35,819 nt of DNA, from NCBI GenBank assembly GCA_949292385.1, contig CASEZC010000026.1, positions 1 through 35,819 on the forward strand. Direction: 5' to 3'. Source of the DNA: an uncultured Pseudomonadota bacterium. GTDB lineage: Bacteria; Pseudomonadota; Alphaproteobacteria; Rs-D84. The notes below the pieces were generated by a model that was not told the origin of the DNA, made no database searches, and was given only the letters and a program-made list of their open reading frames with translations. The first letter of the stretch is position 1; every line of letters starts with the position of its first letter. This document shows, one piece after another, positions 1 through 7,768 of the stretch. Both the position numbers and the translations under genes were made by a program.

Positions 1-137
1 AGTTCGTTTACAATTTTAGGATTCATATAAGCCATAGATAAATACTTATAGAGTGCGCGTTTTGTGATGTGTTCTTGGGTGTATATTGCTTTGTGTATTT
101 ATAATAATAAAGGCAGAATATAAATATGCTGAGTATG

Positions 138-166
138 TTGATTGCTTTGCATATTTTTGATATTAT
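138..166 (+). promoter_or_regulatory. Sigma70-type promoter of the lipoprotein gene
   Basis: TTGATT (138-143), a 17-nt spacer and TATTAT (161-166) make a near-consensus promoter with a start expected near 173. The inverted repeat ACACTAAAGTGT (167-178) follows the -10 directly and could be an operator. A nearly identical repeat sits at the hisS promoter (20885-20896). Confidence 0.6.
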
Positions 167-199
167 ACACTAAAGTGTAGATTGTTAGGAGATGATAAT

Positions 200-544
200 A
201 TGTTATATAAACTAAAAAAATTTTTTATCGTTTTTTCGGCTTTGTTTTTGTTTGCGTGTAGCGGGGAAAATACGAAAGTTGTTGATGGAACGCTCGTTTT
301 AGGACATGAAGTTAGGTCTTTTGTAGAAAGCGGACAAACGAAAGAATATTGGATTATTGATAAATCTGGAACGCTTTATCAGGAGTATTCAAAAATTGCG
401 CCAATTGAAATGGGAAATTACATCCCTGTACATGCAAAGCTAAAAGTCAAGAATTTGCCAAAAATGGAAGATGGGTTTGGTGCAGATTATGATGGTTGTT
501 ATGAAGTTGTTGAAATCATTTCTTTGGATAAAATGACAAATTAA
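200..544 (+). CDS. Small lipoprotein of unknown function
   Basis: A 114-residue protein whose N-terminus reads MLYKLKKFF, then a hydrophobic stretch, then the lipobox LFAC with the acylated cysteine at residue 20. It should be exported by Sec, lipidated and held in a membrane facing the periplasm. I start at the ATG at 200, not the upstream TTG at 182, because AGGAG (187-191) lies about 8 nt before it and the shorter form gives a proper lipoprotein signal. The remaining roughly 95 residues look like a small beta-rich domain and match no family I recognise. It has its own promoter and terminator, so it is monocistronic. The lipoprotein call is firm; the function is unknown. Confidence 0.8.
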   Translation: MLYKLKKFFIVFSALFLFACSGENTKVVDGTLVLGHEVRSFVESGQTKEYWIIDKSGTLYQEYSKIAPIEMGNYIPVHAKLKVKNLPKMEDGFGADYDGCYEVVEIISLDKMTN

Positions 545-577
545 TTTTTTTGTGTTTGTGTGTTAGTAGAATAATTT

Positions 578-607
578 ATCCCTCTTGATTGGAAGAGGGA
601 TTTTTAT
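578..607 (+). terminator. Intrinsic terminator of the lipoprotein gene
   Basis: Perfect 9-bp stem ATCCCTCTT (578-586) / AAGAGGGAT (593-601), 6-nt loop, followed by TTTTATT. Confidence 0.85.
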
Positions 608-728
608 TAACCGGTAAATAATCCTATGGAGCTAATTTTTTTGTGTATTAATATTATAAATGGTGGGGGGAATTTTTTGCATAACCATTTATTATGAGTA
701 TTAATTTTTGTTTAAAAAAATAAAAAAT

Positions 729-757
729 TTGCTTTTGTAATATTTGTGTTGTATGCT
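729..757 (+). promoter_or_regulatory. Promoter of the structured RNA
   Basis: TTGCTT (729-734), a 17-nt spacer and TATGCT (752-757). The predicted start near 764-765 coincides with the first base of the 5' hairpin of the candidate RNA, which supports both calls. Confidence 0.55.
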
Positions 758-763
758 TTGACT

Positions 764-978
764 TGAATCAACAAGAGAAGTTGGTTCGGGTTGTCAAAAG
801 CCCTTACTTTACGATGTGTAACAGCGAATTTTTTCGCATTGTGCACAGATATATCCCTGATATTGTTGTCGGGGAGCTGGTCGTTATATAACAGGCATAG
901 CCGAAAACACCGGAATCATTTTCGTAAAGTATGATTTTTGAACTCCCCGACCGCCAGCTTTTGTTGGTGGTTTATTGT
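764..978 (+). ncRNA. Structured RNA of unknown family, about 210 nt
   Basis: No credible protein lies between 545 and 1058, but the region is full of complementary segments. Seen directly: a 5' hairpin GAATCAAC (765-772)/GTTGGTTC (780-787); a hairpin GCGAA/TTCGC (824-828/833-837) enclosed by TGTG/CACA (815-818/844-847); a long-range 9-bp pairing ACTTTACGA (806-814)/TCGTAAAGT (922-930); a second 9-bp pairing GTCGGGGAG (868-876)/CTCCCCGAC (943-951) that interleaves with the first, giving a pseudoknot; a competing local hairpin CCCTGA/TCGGGG (855-860/869-874); and a final terminator hairpin. I compared it by eye with tmRNA, 6S, SRP RNA, RNase P RNA and common riboswitches and found no match. It may be a free sRNA, since the next gene has its own promoter, or a regulatory leader of the glycan operon. 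Confidence 0.55.
950..978 (+). terminator. Terminator of the structured RNA
   Basis: Stem ACCGCCAGC (950-958) / GTTGGTGGT (963-971), 9 pairs with two G-T wobbles, loop TTTT, then TTTATT. It ends about 80 nt before the next coding start. Confidence 0.6.
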
Positions 979-1001
979 TAGTTATTTGATGGATATTTCG
1001 T

Positions 1002-1031
1002 TTGACTTTTAAAGCGCGGATATGCTATCAT
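1002..1031 (+). promoter_or_regulatory. Promoter of the surface-glycan operon
   Basis: TTGACT (1002-1007), an 18-nt spacer and TATCAT (1026-1031), start near 1038. The ribosome binding site AAAAGGG (1044-1050) lies 8 nt before the ATG at 1059. The TTG at 1002 is therefore read as part of the -35 box and not as a start codon. Confidence 0.5.
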
Positions 1032-1058
1032 TGTTCATATTTTAAAAGGGTATATGAT

Positions 1059-2576
1059 ATGAAAATAATCATTCAAGCCGGTGGTTTGGGAACCAGAATG
1101 CAGAGCTTAACATCTGTAAAACCTAAATCTTTAATATCTGCAAATTATATGCCGATAATATTTCACTTGTTTAAAAAATATCCAAGAGACGAATTCGTTA
1201 TAATTGGGGATTATAAGTTTGATGTGCTTGACCATTATTTAGCAACTTTTGCTAAAGATGTTAATTATATTTTAGTAAGGTCGAAAGAAAAAGGAAATGC
1301 TGCTGGTATTAAAGAGGCTGTGTCTTATATACCAGAAAACGAACCTTTTATGATAATTTGGTCTGATATTATTTTATCCGAGGGATTCTCGGTAAACGAA
1401 ATAAAAGATGGATGCCAAGTTGGCGTTGTTGATTTCCCTTGTTCTTGGAGCTTGGTTGACGGAAAATTAGAAAACGTTGAAAAACCTGGTTTCGGTGTTG
1501 CTGGTTTGTATGTTTTTAACAATAAATCTTGGTTTGATGATTTCCCAAAAGAAGGTTCTTTTACAAGATGGTTGCAGAGTAAAAATATCCCTCTTAGCCC
1601 AATTTCTTTGATGGGAAGTATCGATGTAGGAACGTTAGAGGCTTATAATAAGATTAATTCTACGGCAAATCGTTGCAGACCGTATAATAAAATAGAATTC
1701 ATTGATGGAAAGGTGGTAAAAACTGGGTTAACAGAGGAAGCTAAGAAGTTAATTAATCGAGAAATTGTATGGTATAAAAAATTGGCCGAGCATGGTTTTG
1801 CCGATATGCCAAAGTTATATGGTACAGATCCTCTGACTATGGAATTTATTGATGGCACGAACGTTTTCTTGGCTGATTTAGATGAAAAACAAAAAGAACA
1901 GACTTTGGATAGAATTGTTTCTGGCTTGTCAAAAATGCATAGTTATGAAACGGCGCCAGCATCTGCGTGGGATTTGTATACAGAATATTTTAAAAAGACC
2001 ATTCATAGATTGTTGTCTATTCAATATGCGTTACCGTTCGCTTTTGACGAAACAATAAAAATAAATGGAAAAGATTGTATAAATGTTTTGGCAAAGCCTC
2101 ATAAACTTCGTAATGCGGTTTTGAAAACGTTGATGGATATAAAAAATTATTGTCCGATACATGGTGATTGTCAGTTAACAAATACTATGGTTGATAAAAA
2201 CGGAAGAATATACTTTATTGATGCCCGTGGGTATTTTGGTAAATCTCAGATTTTAGGGGATCCTAGATATGACTGGGCAAAAGTTTATTATGCGTTGGCA
2301 GGTAATTTTGATCAGTTTAATATAAAAAAGTTTGAATTGGCCATAGACGATGAAGTTAAATTCAGAATTAATAGTGGTGGTTGGGAAGGTTTAGTTGAAC
2401 ATTTCTTACATTCTATACCTTCTACTGAGGCAAATGTAAAAGAAATAAAACTTATTCATGCAATCATATGGTTGTCATTAGCGTCGCATGCATGGGAAGA
2501 CTTTGATTCTATGTGCGTGGCTTTTTATAATGGTACATTGTTGTTTAATGAATGGTTAGAGGAATATGATGAATAA
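1059..2576 (+). CDS. Bifunctional sugar nucleotidyltransferase / APH-type kinase
   Basis: A 505-residue fusion. Residues 1-210 are a nucleotidyltransferase: the start MKIIIQAGGLGTRM is the nucleotide-binding loop, KPKSL follows, and IIWSDIIL carries the metal-binding aspartate. From about residue 220 there is an aminoglycoside/choline-kinase-like domain: VVKTG (candidate ATP lysine), a downstream glutamate in REIVWYKKL, the catalytic loop HGDCQLTNTM and the metal motif IDARGYFG, followed by GDPRYDWAKV. Together these imply phosphorylation of a sugar or polyol and its activation as an NDP derivative; the substrate cannot be read from sequence. The ATG at 1059 is chosen for its ribosome binding site and because the NTP-binding loop starts there. 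The gene leads the operon and overlaps the next by 11 nt. Confidence 0.8.
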   Translation: MKIIIQAGGLGTRMQSLTSVKPKSLISANYMPIIFHLFKKYPRDEFVIIGDYKFDVLDHYLATFAKDVNYILVRSKEKGNAAGIKEAVSYIPENEPFMIIWSDIILSEGFSVNEIKDGCQVGVVDFPCSWSLVDGKLENVEKPGFGVAGLYVFNNKSWFDDFPKEGSFTRWLQSKNIPLSPISLMGSIDVGTLEAYNKINSTANRCRPYNKIEFIDGKVVKTGLTEEAKKLINREIVWYKKLAEHGFADMPKLYGTDPLTMEFIDGTNVFLADLDEKQKEQTLDRIVSGLSKMHSYETAPASAWDLYTEYFKKTIHRLLSIQYALPFAFDETIKINGKDCINVLAKPHKLRNAVLKTLMDIKNYCPIHGDCQLTNTMVDKNGRIYFIDARGYFGKSQILGDPRYDWAKVYYALAGNFDQFNIKKFELAIDDEVKFRINSGGWEGLVEHFLHSIPSTEANVKEIKLIHAIIWLSLASHAWEDFDSMCVAFYNGTLLFNEWLEEYDE

Positions 2577-2952
2577 GCAAGATTTGGTTCTTTCTCCGCT
2601 TGCGCACACGTGGATATTGGACTTTGACGGAACTTTGGTAGAACATAATGGTTATAAAACTGGGGAAGACAAATGGTTGCCTGGGGCGTTAGAGTTTTTA
2701 CGCTCTATACCGGAACAGGATTATATCATTATATTAACTGCAAGATTTGAGGATTTTGCACCCCAGAAAACTAAAGATTTTCTTGAAAAGTACGGTGTCC
2801 GATATGATCAAATTTTATTTGGTATGCCTATGGGTGAAAGAATTTTGATAAACGACAGAAAACCATCTGGTCTATGTTGTGCTTGTGCTGTATCTCCTGA
2901 TAGAAATCAGGGACTGGAAAATATAAAAATCGTTATAGACGAAAGTAAATAA
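2566..2952 (+). CDS. HAD-superfamily phosphatase of the glycan operon
   Basis: A 128-residue minimal HAD protein. Motif I is DFDGTL (nucleophile and acid-base aspartates) near residue 19, motif II is the threonine in IILTARF, and motif III/IV corresponds to the acidic stretch INDRKPSG. Small HAD phosphatases of this kind occur in capsule and LPS clusters, where they remove a phosphate from a sugar-phosphate intermediate. The start overlaps the end of the upstream kinase gene by 11 nt, which suggests translational coupling; a second ATG at 2569 is equally possible. Phosphatase chemistry is well supported; the substrate is unknown. Confidence 0.75.
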   Translation: MMNKQDLVLSPLAHTWILDFDGTLVEHNGYKTGEDKWLPGALEFLRSIPEQDYIIILTARFEDFAPQKTKDFLEKYGVRYDQILFGMPMGERILINDRKPSGLCCACAVSPDRNQGLENIKIVIDESK

Positions 2953-2963
2953 AAGGATTAATT

Positions 2964-3860
2964 ATGCAAGTAATAAAACCTATCGTTCATGAAACTATTT
3001 GGGGTGGAGCAAAATTAACACCGTTTAGCGGAAGCGATTGTCAGAAAATAGGACATTTGTATTCGGCAATTGATACGGAAGAATTTAGAAATGAAATAAT
3101 TTCTGGTAAAGATAAAGGTAAAAATTTACACGAATGGTTCTTGGAAAATCGAGAAAAGTACGGTTTGGAAAAATATGAAGAGCTGCCTATATTAATGGCA
3201 TTGGTTGAGGCTGACGATGATTTGTCTATTCAGGTTCATCCAGACGATGAAAAGGCGCAGAAATTAGAAAATAAACCTTTCGGTAAAAATGAATCTTTTT
3301 ATACTTTACAGGCTCCTACAAAGGGTTGGATGTATAATGGTTGCAAGGCGGAATCTGTTGAAGATATGCGCAAAAAAATAGAAGAAGGTAAAATTGCAGA
3401 AACTTTGGACACTATGCCTTGTGAAGAAGGGGACTATGTTTATGTCGTTGGGGGAACTTTGCATGCTGCAACTGCGGGTTCTTTGCATTTCGAAATAGAA
3501 GAAAACTGCGAAAAAACATATAGATTTTATGATTATGACCGTATTGATAAAAACGGAAACAAACGCCCATTACAATTAGAAAAAGCTTTGGCTTGTTTAG
3601 ATGTAAATAAAAAATCAAAATCTAGAAAATATGTTGATGGTGAAGCAATTGAAGAACGTATGTATTCTACACAAGTTGTAAAGAATACGGATGTTTTTGA
3701 AAATACTGGCGATATGTTTGCTTTTGCGGTTATGCTGCGTGGTGAAAAAATGGTTGACGGTATAAAAGTTATGCCAGGAACTGCGATATTACTAGAACCA
3801 GGTGAAAAATTAGATGTATCTGGCTGTGAATTTATGATTGCAAAACCAAAAAGAGCATAA
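2964..3860 (+). CDS. manA: Mannose-6-phosphate isomerase, class I
   Basis: A 298-residue cupin-fold isomerase close in length to the short Bacillus-type ManA. Visible family motifs are IVHETIWGG at the N-terminus, SIQVHPDD (zinc-binding histidine), GKNESFY (zinc-binding glutamate), the histidine in GGTLHA, and RPLQLEKAL. It interconverts fructose-6-phosphate and mannose-6-phosphate in the cytoplasm, the entry to GDP-mannose and related sugars. Ribosome binding site AAAGGA lies before the start. Placement between the phosphatase and epimerase genes suggests it feeds the glycan made by this operon and does not serve catabolism. It could act on a related sugar phosphate. Confidence 0.85.
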   Translation: MQVIKPIVHETIWGGAKLTPFSGSDCQKIGHLYSAIDTEEFRNEIISGKDKGKNLHEWFLENREKYGLEKYEELPILMALVEADDDLSIQVHPDDEKAQKLENKPFGKNESFYTLQAPTKGWMYNGCKAESVEDMRKKIEEGKIAETLDTMPCEEGDYVYVVGGTLHAATAGSLHFEIEENCEKTYRFYDYDRIDKNGNKRPLQLEKALACLDVNKKSKSRKYVDGEAIEERMYSTQVVKNTDVFENTGDMFAFAVMLRGEKMVDGIKVMPGTAILLEPGEKLDVSGCEFMIAKPKRA

Positions 3861-3862
3861 TT

Positions 3863-4516
3863 ATGGCAAAAGTTGTATTGTGTCCTTCTATTATGTGTGC
3901 AGATTTCGGTAGTTTCTTTAAAGAAATTGCCGAAATGGATGCAGCTGGTGTTGATCAATATCACATGGATATTATGGATGGTGAATTCGTTCCGAATTTT
4001 GCGTTGTCATGGGCGGACTTTGCCGCAATTCGTAAAATGACGAATAAACCTATGGACGTTCATTTAATGGTAAAAGACCCAAGCGTTCATTTACCTTATG
4101 CGTTTAAGTATGGTGCAGACATTATATATGTACATTATGAGTCTGGTAATGCCGCAAATTATTTGTATGAAATAAAAGAAAACGGTAAAAAGGCTGGATT
4201 AGCGGTAAACCCTAATACTAGTATAGAAGAAATTCAAACATTATTTCCTTTGATAGATACGTTATTGGTTATGCGGGTTCATCCTGGTTTTGCAGGTCAA
4301 GTTGCAATACCAGAAGTTGAAGAGAAGCTGGAACAACTTGTAAATATACCGAACAGGAATTTTACAATAAGAATTGATGGTTGTGTTTCACCTGAAATTA
4401 TAGCAAAATGGGCAGATAGAGGTGTCGAGGAGTTTGTTTGTGGTACTGCTAGCGGTATGTTTGGTTCAAAACGGGCAGGCCGTACATATAAAGAAATCGT
4501 AGAAAGTTTGAAATAA
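3863..4516 (+). CDS. Ribulose-phosphate 3-epimerase-like enzyme
   Basis: A 217-residue TIM barrel of the Rpe family. Motifs in order: CPSIMCADF, HMDIMDGEFVPN (metal ligands and catalytic Asp), DVHLMV, VHYES, NPNTS, LLVMRVHPGF and IDGCV (normally VDGG), then FVCGTASGMFG. The departures from housekeeping Rpe (VHPGFAGQ for VNPGFGGQ, IDGCV for VDGGI, and GTA in the phosphate-binding loop) and its place in a glycan operon suggest a specialised epimerase acting on a ketose phosphate for nucleotide-sugar synthesis. It starts 2 nt after the isomerase stop. A plain Rpe role in the pentose-phosphate pathway cannot be excluded, and tkt and rpiB are also in this window. Confidence 0.75.
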   Translation: MAKVVLCPSIMCADFGSFFKEIAEMDAAGVDQYHMDIMDGEFVPNFALSWADFAAIRKMTNKPMDVHLMVKDPSVHLPYAFKYGADIIYVHYESGNAANYLYEIKENGKKAGLAVNPNTSIEEIQTLFPLIDTLLVMRVHPGFAGQVAIPEVEEKLEQLVNIPNRNFTIRIDGCVSPEIIAKWADRGVEEFVCGTASGMFGSKRAGRTYKEIVESLK

Positions 4517-4537
4517 GGTATAGAGGTTATTTTTTTT

Positions 4538-5452
4538 ATGAAGAAATTTTTTGTAAATTGTTTGTGTGCTTTTATTCCTAATACAGATAAACGTCGTGCG
4601 TTTAGAAAAAAATTAATGTGCGATAGAATTGCTGAAATTGCATCTCAATTTGAATTTTTAGATAGGCGCATTAATGAAAATAATGAAAAAATTGCGGAGT
4701 TAAACAAAGCTGTCGCACGTTTAGACGTAGAAAAACAAAATGTTTTTCATGCACCAACAGAATACGTCTTTCATGGGGAAAATAATAAGTTGCTTGTGTG
4801 GGATAATGATAAGAATGATTATGTTGAAACAACGAAAGTTGTGAGTGGCTTGGAGGTTTTTATAACTGGAAATAATAATGTTGTGAAAATAGGTTGTCCA
4901 GAGATATTGCAGGGGCTGACAATAATTTTAGAAGGTAATAATCATAAAGTTAATATTGGTAGGCATACAGAAGATTATGAGGGTTTCATTAGAAATTCTA
5001 AAATTTTTGTTGCGGATTGGACTGGACGTGGGGGGTGCGAGTTCGTTATAGGGGATAATGTTCGTATAAATGATAATGTTCTGTTTGTATTAACGGAATC
5101 GGGACATAAAGTGTTTATTGGAAATAACTGTCGTTTTGCTGAAAACTCTGTTCTGTTTGCTGCAGATGGGCATTCTGTTGTCAATAACGAAACTGGGGAG
5201 CTTCTAAATAAGGCGAAAAGGCCAGTAGTAATAGGTAATAATTGTTGGATTGGATTGCATTCTTTCTTAGGAAAAAATACACAGTTGCCTGATTATACAA
5301 TTGTAGCGGCAATGAGTGTTGTTACGAGAAAGTTTGATGACTCTTATACGATAATCGCAGGAAATCCTGCCAAGGTTGTAAAAATGGGTGTTCGTAGAGT
5401 GGATTATGTGCCAGACGTTTATGAAGATTTAAAAAAGAATAATATGATTTAG
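4538..5452 (+). CDS. Left-handed beta-helix acyltransferase for surface glycan
   Basis: A 304-residue protein. The N-terminal 30 residues contain FIPNTDKRRAFRKKL, a basic amphipathic motif often seen in surface-glycan transferases, followed by a short coiled coil (about 30-68). From about residue 95 imperfect hexapeptide repeats run to the C-terminus, ending in the classic acetyltransferase tail VVIGNNCWIG, VAAMSVVTR and IIAGNPAKVVK. Such enzymes transfer acetyl from acetyl-CoA to a sugar hydroxyl or amino group. The histidine in the loop after residue 220 (GLHSF) may be catalytic. Ribosome binding site AGAGG lies 11 nt before the ATG. The acceptor sugar is unknown. Confidence 0.8.
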   Translation: MKKFFVNCLCAFIPNTDKRRAFRKKLMCDRIAEIASQFEFLDRRINENNEKIAELNKAVARLDVEKQNVFHAPTEYVFHGENNKLLVWDNDKNDYVETTKVVSGLEVFITGNNNVVKIGCPEILQGLTIILEGNNHKVNIGRHTEDYEGFIRNSKIFVADWTGRGGCEFVIGDNVRINDNVLFVLTESGHKVFIGNNCRFAENSVLFAADGHSVVNNETGELLNKAKRPVVIGNNCWIGLHSFLGKNTQLPDYTIVAAMSVVTRKFDDSYTIIAGNPAKVVKMGVRRVDYVPDVYEDLKKNNMI

Positions 5453-5475
5453 TTTTTTTGAAATAGGTGTATGAT

Positions 5476-7743
5476 ATGGACAGTAGTTTTTATCACGCAT
5501 GGTTAGGCGATTTTTATTCTGATATTAAAAAATTGTGTAGGAAAGATGCTTATAATTTGGTGCTGCATAAGCACCTGGGGGATGTTTTTTATGCAATTGG
5601 ATTAAAGAAAGAGTTTGAAAAGCTATATAAATCAAAGTTGCATTTTATAGTTCGACCTCAACATGAATTTTTGATGAAAATATATGGCATACGAGATTAT
5701 TCTGTTTATGACCTGGATTCTTGTGTAAGAAAAAATTTTAACTTGGTAGATTGGTATTTTAAAGGAGTTAAACCAACGTCAAATCAATTAAACGGTTTGG
5801 ACGATTTGTTCTTTCAGGCAATGTTTCCGGGAGTTCCTGTAGCTAAAGGCGAGCCTTTTATTTGTGACAATTTAATAAACGGTTTCTTAGATTATGATAA
5901 ATATTGGTGCTTTCGTTGGGCAAAAAATATAGGTATAGATGATGATTTTAAATTTCTTATACCGAAAAATAATATAACTTTGTCCGAAACCGCCAAAAAA
6001 GCATTGAAAAAAATAGCACCAATTGAAAAAATTGTTCTTTTTGCACCAGAAGCTGCTACGGCATTAGAGTTTGCTCCGGAATTTTGGAATATTATCGCAG
6101 AGCAAGTTCATAAAAAAGGTTATACAATAATAGTAAATTCTAAAAGATATGAAATAAATCATGGAATATCTGCCTTTGATTTAGGTTTGTCCTTACAAGA
6201 TGTGGTAGCTTTGGGTTTAAATTGTGCTTATGTTTTTTCTTTGCGCAGCGGCTTGTGTGACGTTTTGGTTGGGGCTGGTGAAAGATTATATGCTTTTTAT
6301 CCTGCGCAACTTAGAAGAGAATATAAATCATTAGAATTCCCTTTTGATGAAAAAACTAATATAAATGAAATACAAGTTTATAATTGGGAAATTAGTGGCT
6401 TTACATGGGAAGGTATTGATTTTACAAAAAATTTACAAAATTATGTAAATAGTCTTCATAGAAGTTATGTTAAAGAAACAATAAAGCGTATCTTTTCAAA
6501 AAAATCTAATAAGCAATTACATAGATTTTGGCAACATTTGTTTAATGATTTGGCGGGCAGGTCAAAAGCTTTTCCTGAAAATAATATACAGAACCCTAAA
6601 CCTAATTTTTATAAGAATGTTTCTGTTCTGGGATTCTCTATTTATAAGCATTTTGTAATAAACGCTAACCCAAAAAAAGATAGAAAAATTTATTTGGGTG
6701 GGCTATTGCATCATACTAAATATTTAGATGACGGCGCTAGAATAACCAGATTTTTAGGAATCCCAGTTTATCAAAGGAAATATACTAAGTATAAAATAGT
6801 TAAAATATTAGGTATACCAGTTTATATAAAAGATAGAACAAAAGAATTTTTGCAATCATTGTGTTCTAAAATACAGTGTGATTATGATGATATTTATATT
6901 AGCCGGCATAATATCGGTGAAACTTATGTTTATTTATCTCATATAAAGGATTGGATAAATTACAATAAATCAAAGAAGCCTGTTGTTGTCGTTTGGCGCA
7001 AAAAGGACATACCTTTTTATGAAATGTTTGTTAAGAATTATGCAGATGTTGTATATGTTCCAATAGAACAATATGACTTAAATTTATTTTTAACGCAGGA
7101 TGTTACGAGTTTTGAAAATCATCGTATCTTTTGTCATACGTTAGAAATCGCTGAAAATATGAAAAAAATTTATGATTCTGGAAAAGAAATAAATTTTTAT
7201 GATTTTATTGTTAAAGATTTTAAATCATACTTAACTTCACCAGAAATACCCAAAATAAGTAAGGAAAAAAAGGCCAGAGTTTCGGAATTATTGAAAAATA
7301 ATTTAACAAGCAAGAAATTTGTTTTTGTTTGTCCGGCTGCAACTTCTTTGGTACATCTTAGTGACGATTTTTGGGCTTTGTTAATAGAAAAATTAAAAGA
7401 TATGGGCTATGAAGTTATTGTAAATTCTTTTGATGAAACAATAAATATGAAAGGTGTTTTGAATATAAAACCAGATATAGAAGAAATGTTTATTCTTGCA
7501 GTAATGTCTTCGGGTTTTATTTCTTTGGCTTCTGGATTAGCTGTTCTTTTATCAACATCGGGGGTTAAAGCTGATTTAATATATACAGATTTTAAAAATA
7601 ATATTTTAAATTCTTCTGAAGTTCTAAATTTATATTCTGTAAAGAATTTACCTGCTGTAGATAAGCAATTTGTAAAGGAATATGACGTTAAAAATTATTC
7701 AGAAAAAGATTTAATAGAAAAAATCTGTAAAAGATACGAATAA
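5476..7743 (+). CDS. Duplicated GT9-like glycosyltransferase, 755 residues
   Basis: The protein holds two copies of a heptosyltransferase-like (GT9/GT-B) unit. Copy 1 begins at LVLHKHLGDVFYAIG (about residue 28) and has its nucleotide-binding half around KIVLFAPEAATALEFAPEFW; copy 2 begins near residue 470 (YISRHNIGETYVYL) and has KFVFVCPAATSLVHLSDDFW. The two halves align through matching features: FAPEAAT/VCPAATS, EFWNII/DFWALL, GYTIIVNS/GYEVIVNS and SLRSGL/SLASGL. The roughly 130-residue linker carries three short repeats, VLGFSIY, FLGIPVY and ILGIPVY. I start at the ATG at 5476 (AGG 8 nt upstream), not the GTG at 5467. As the last gene of the glycan operon it probably assembles the glycan whose precursor the upstream enzymes make. 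Two tandem activities or one decayed half are both possible. Confidence 0.65.
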   Translation: MDSSFYHAWLGDFYSDIKKLCRKDAYNLVLHKHLGDVFYAIGLKKEFEKLYKSKLHFIVRPQHEFLMKIYGIRDYSVYDLDSCVRKNFNLVDWYFKGVKPTSNQLNGLDDLFFQAMFPGVPVAKGEPFICDNLINGFLDYDKYWCFRWAKNIGIDDDFKFLIPKNNITLSETAKKALKKIAPIEKIVLFAPEAATALEFAPEFWNIIAEQVHKKGYTIIVNSKRYEINHGISAFDLGLSLQDVVALGLNCAYVFSLRSGLCDVLVGAGERLYAFYPAQLRREYKSLEFPFDEKTNINEIQVYNWEISGFTWEGIDFTKNLQNYVNSLHRSYVKETIKRIFSKKSNKQLHRFWQHLFNDLAGRSKAFPENNIQNPKPNFYKNVSVLGFSIYKHFVINANPKKDRKIYLGGLLHHTKYLDDGARITRFLGIPVYQRKYTKYKIVKILGIPVYIKDRTKEFLQSLCSKIQCDYDDIYISRHNIGETYVYLSHIKDWINYNKSKKPVVVVWRKKDIPFYEMFVKNYADVVYVPIEQYDLNLFLTQDVTSFENHRIFCHTLEIAENMKKIYDSGKEINFYDFIVKDFKSYLTSPEIPKISKEKKARVSELLKNNLTSKKFVFVCPAATSLVHLSDDFWALLIEKLKDMGYEVIVNSFDETINMKGVLNIKPDIEEMFILAVMSSGFISLASGLAVLLSTSGVKADLIYTDFKNNILNSSEVLNLYSVKNLPAVDKQFVKEYDVKNYSEKDLIEKICKRYE

Positions 7744-7768
7744 AAAAAGCCCAATTGGGCTTTTTTTA
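7742..7768. terminator. Bidirectional terminator between glycan operon and tail genes
   Basis: AGCCCAATTGGGCT is a perfect palindrome flanked by seven A and seven T, so it can end transcription from both sides. It overlaps the stop codon of the minus-strand tail chaperone gene. Confidence 0.85.

Noticed and set aside
182-199. TTG start of the lipoprotein at 182
   Set aside because: The ribosome binding site lies inside this extension and it would spoil the lipoprotein signal.
764-978. tmRNA, 6S, SRP, RNase P RNA or known riboswitch
   Set aside because: No tag-coding segment or tRNA-like CCA end, no single long 6S-type hairpin, no SRP or RNase P core motifs, and no riboswitch consensus that I recognise.
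1002-1058. N-terminal extension of the nucleotidyltransferase from a TTG at 1002
   Set aside because: TTGACT there is better read as the -35 of the operon promoter; the NTP-binding loop begins at the ATG at 1059 with a good ribosome binding site.
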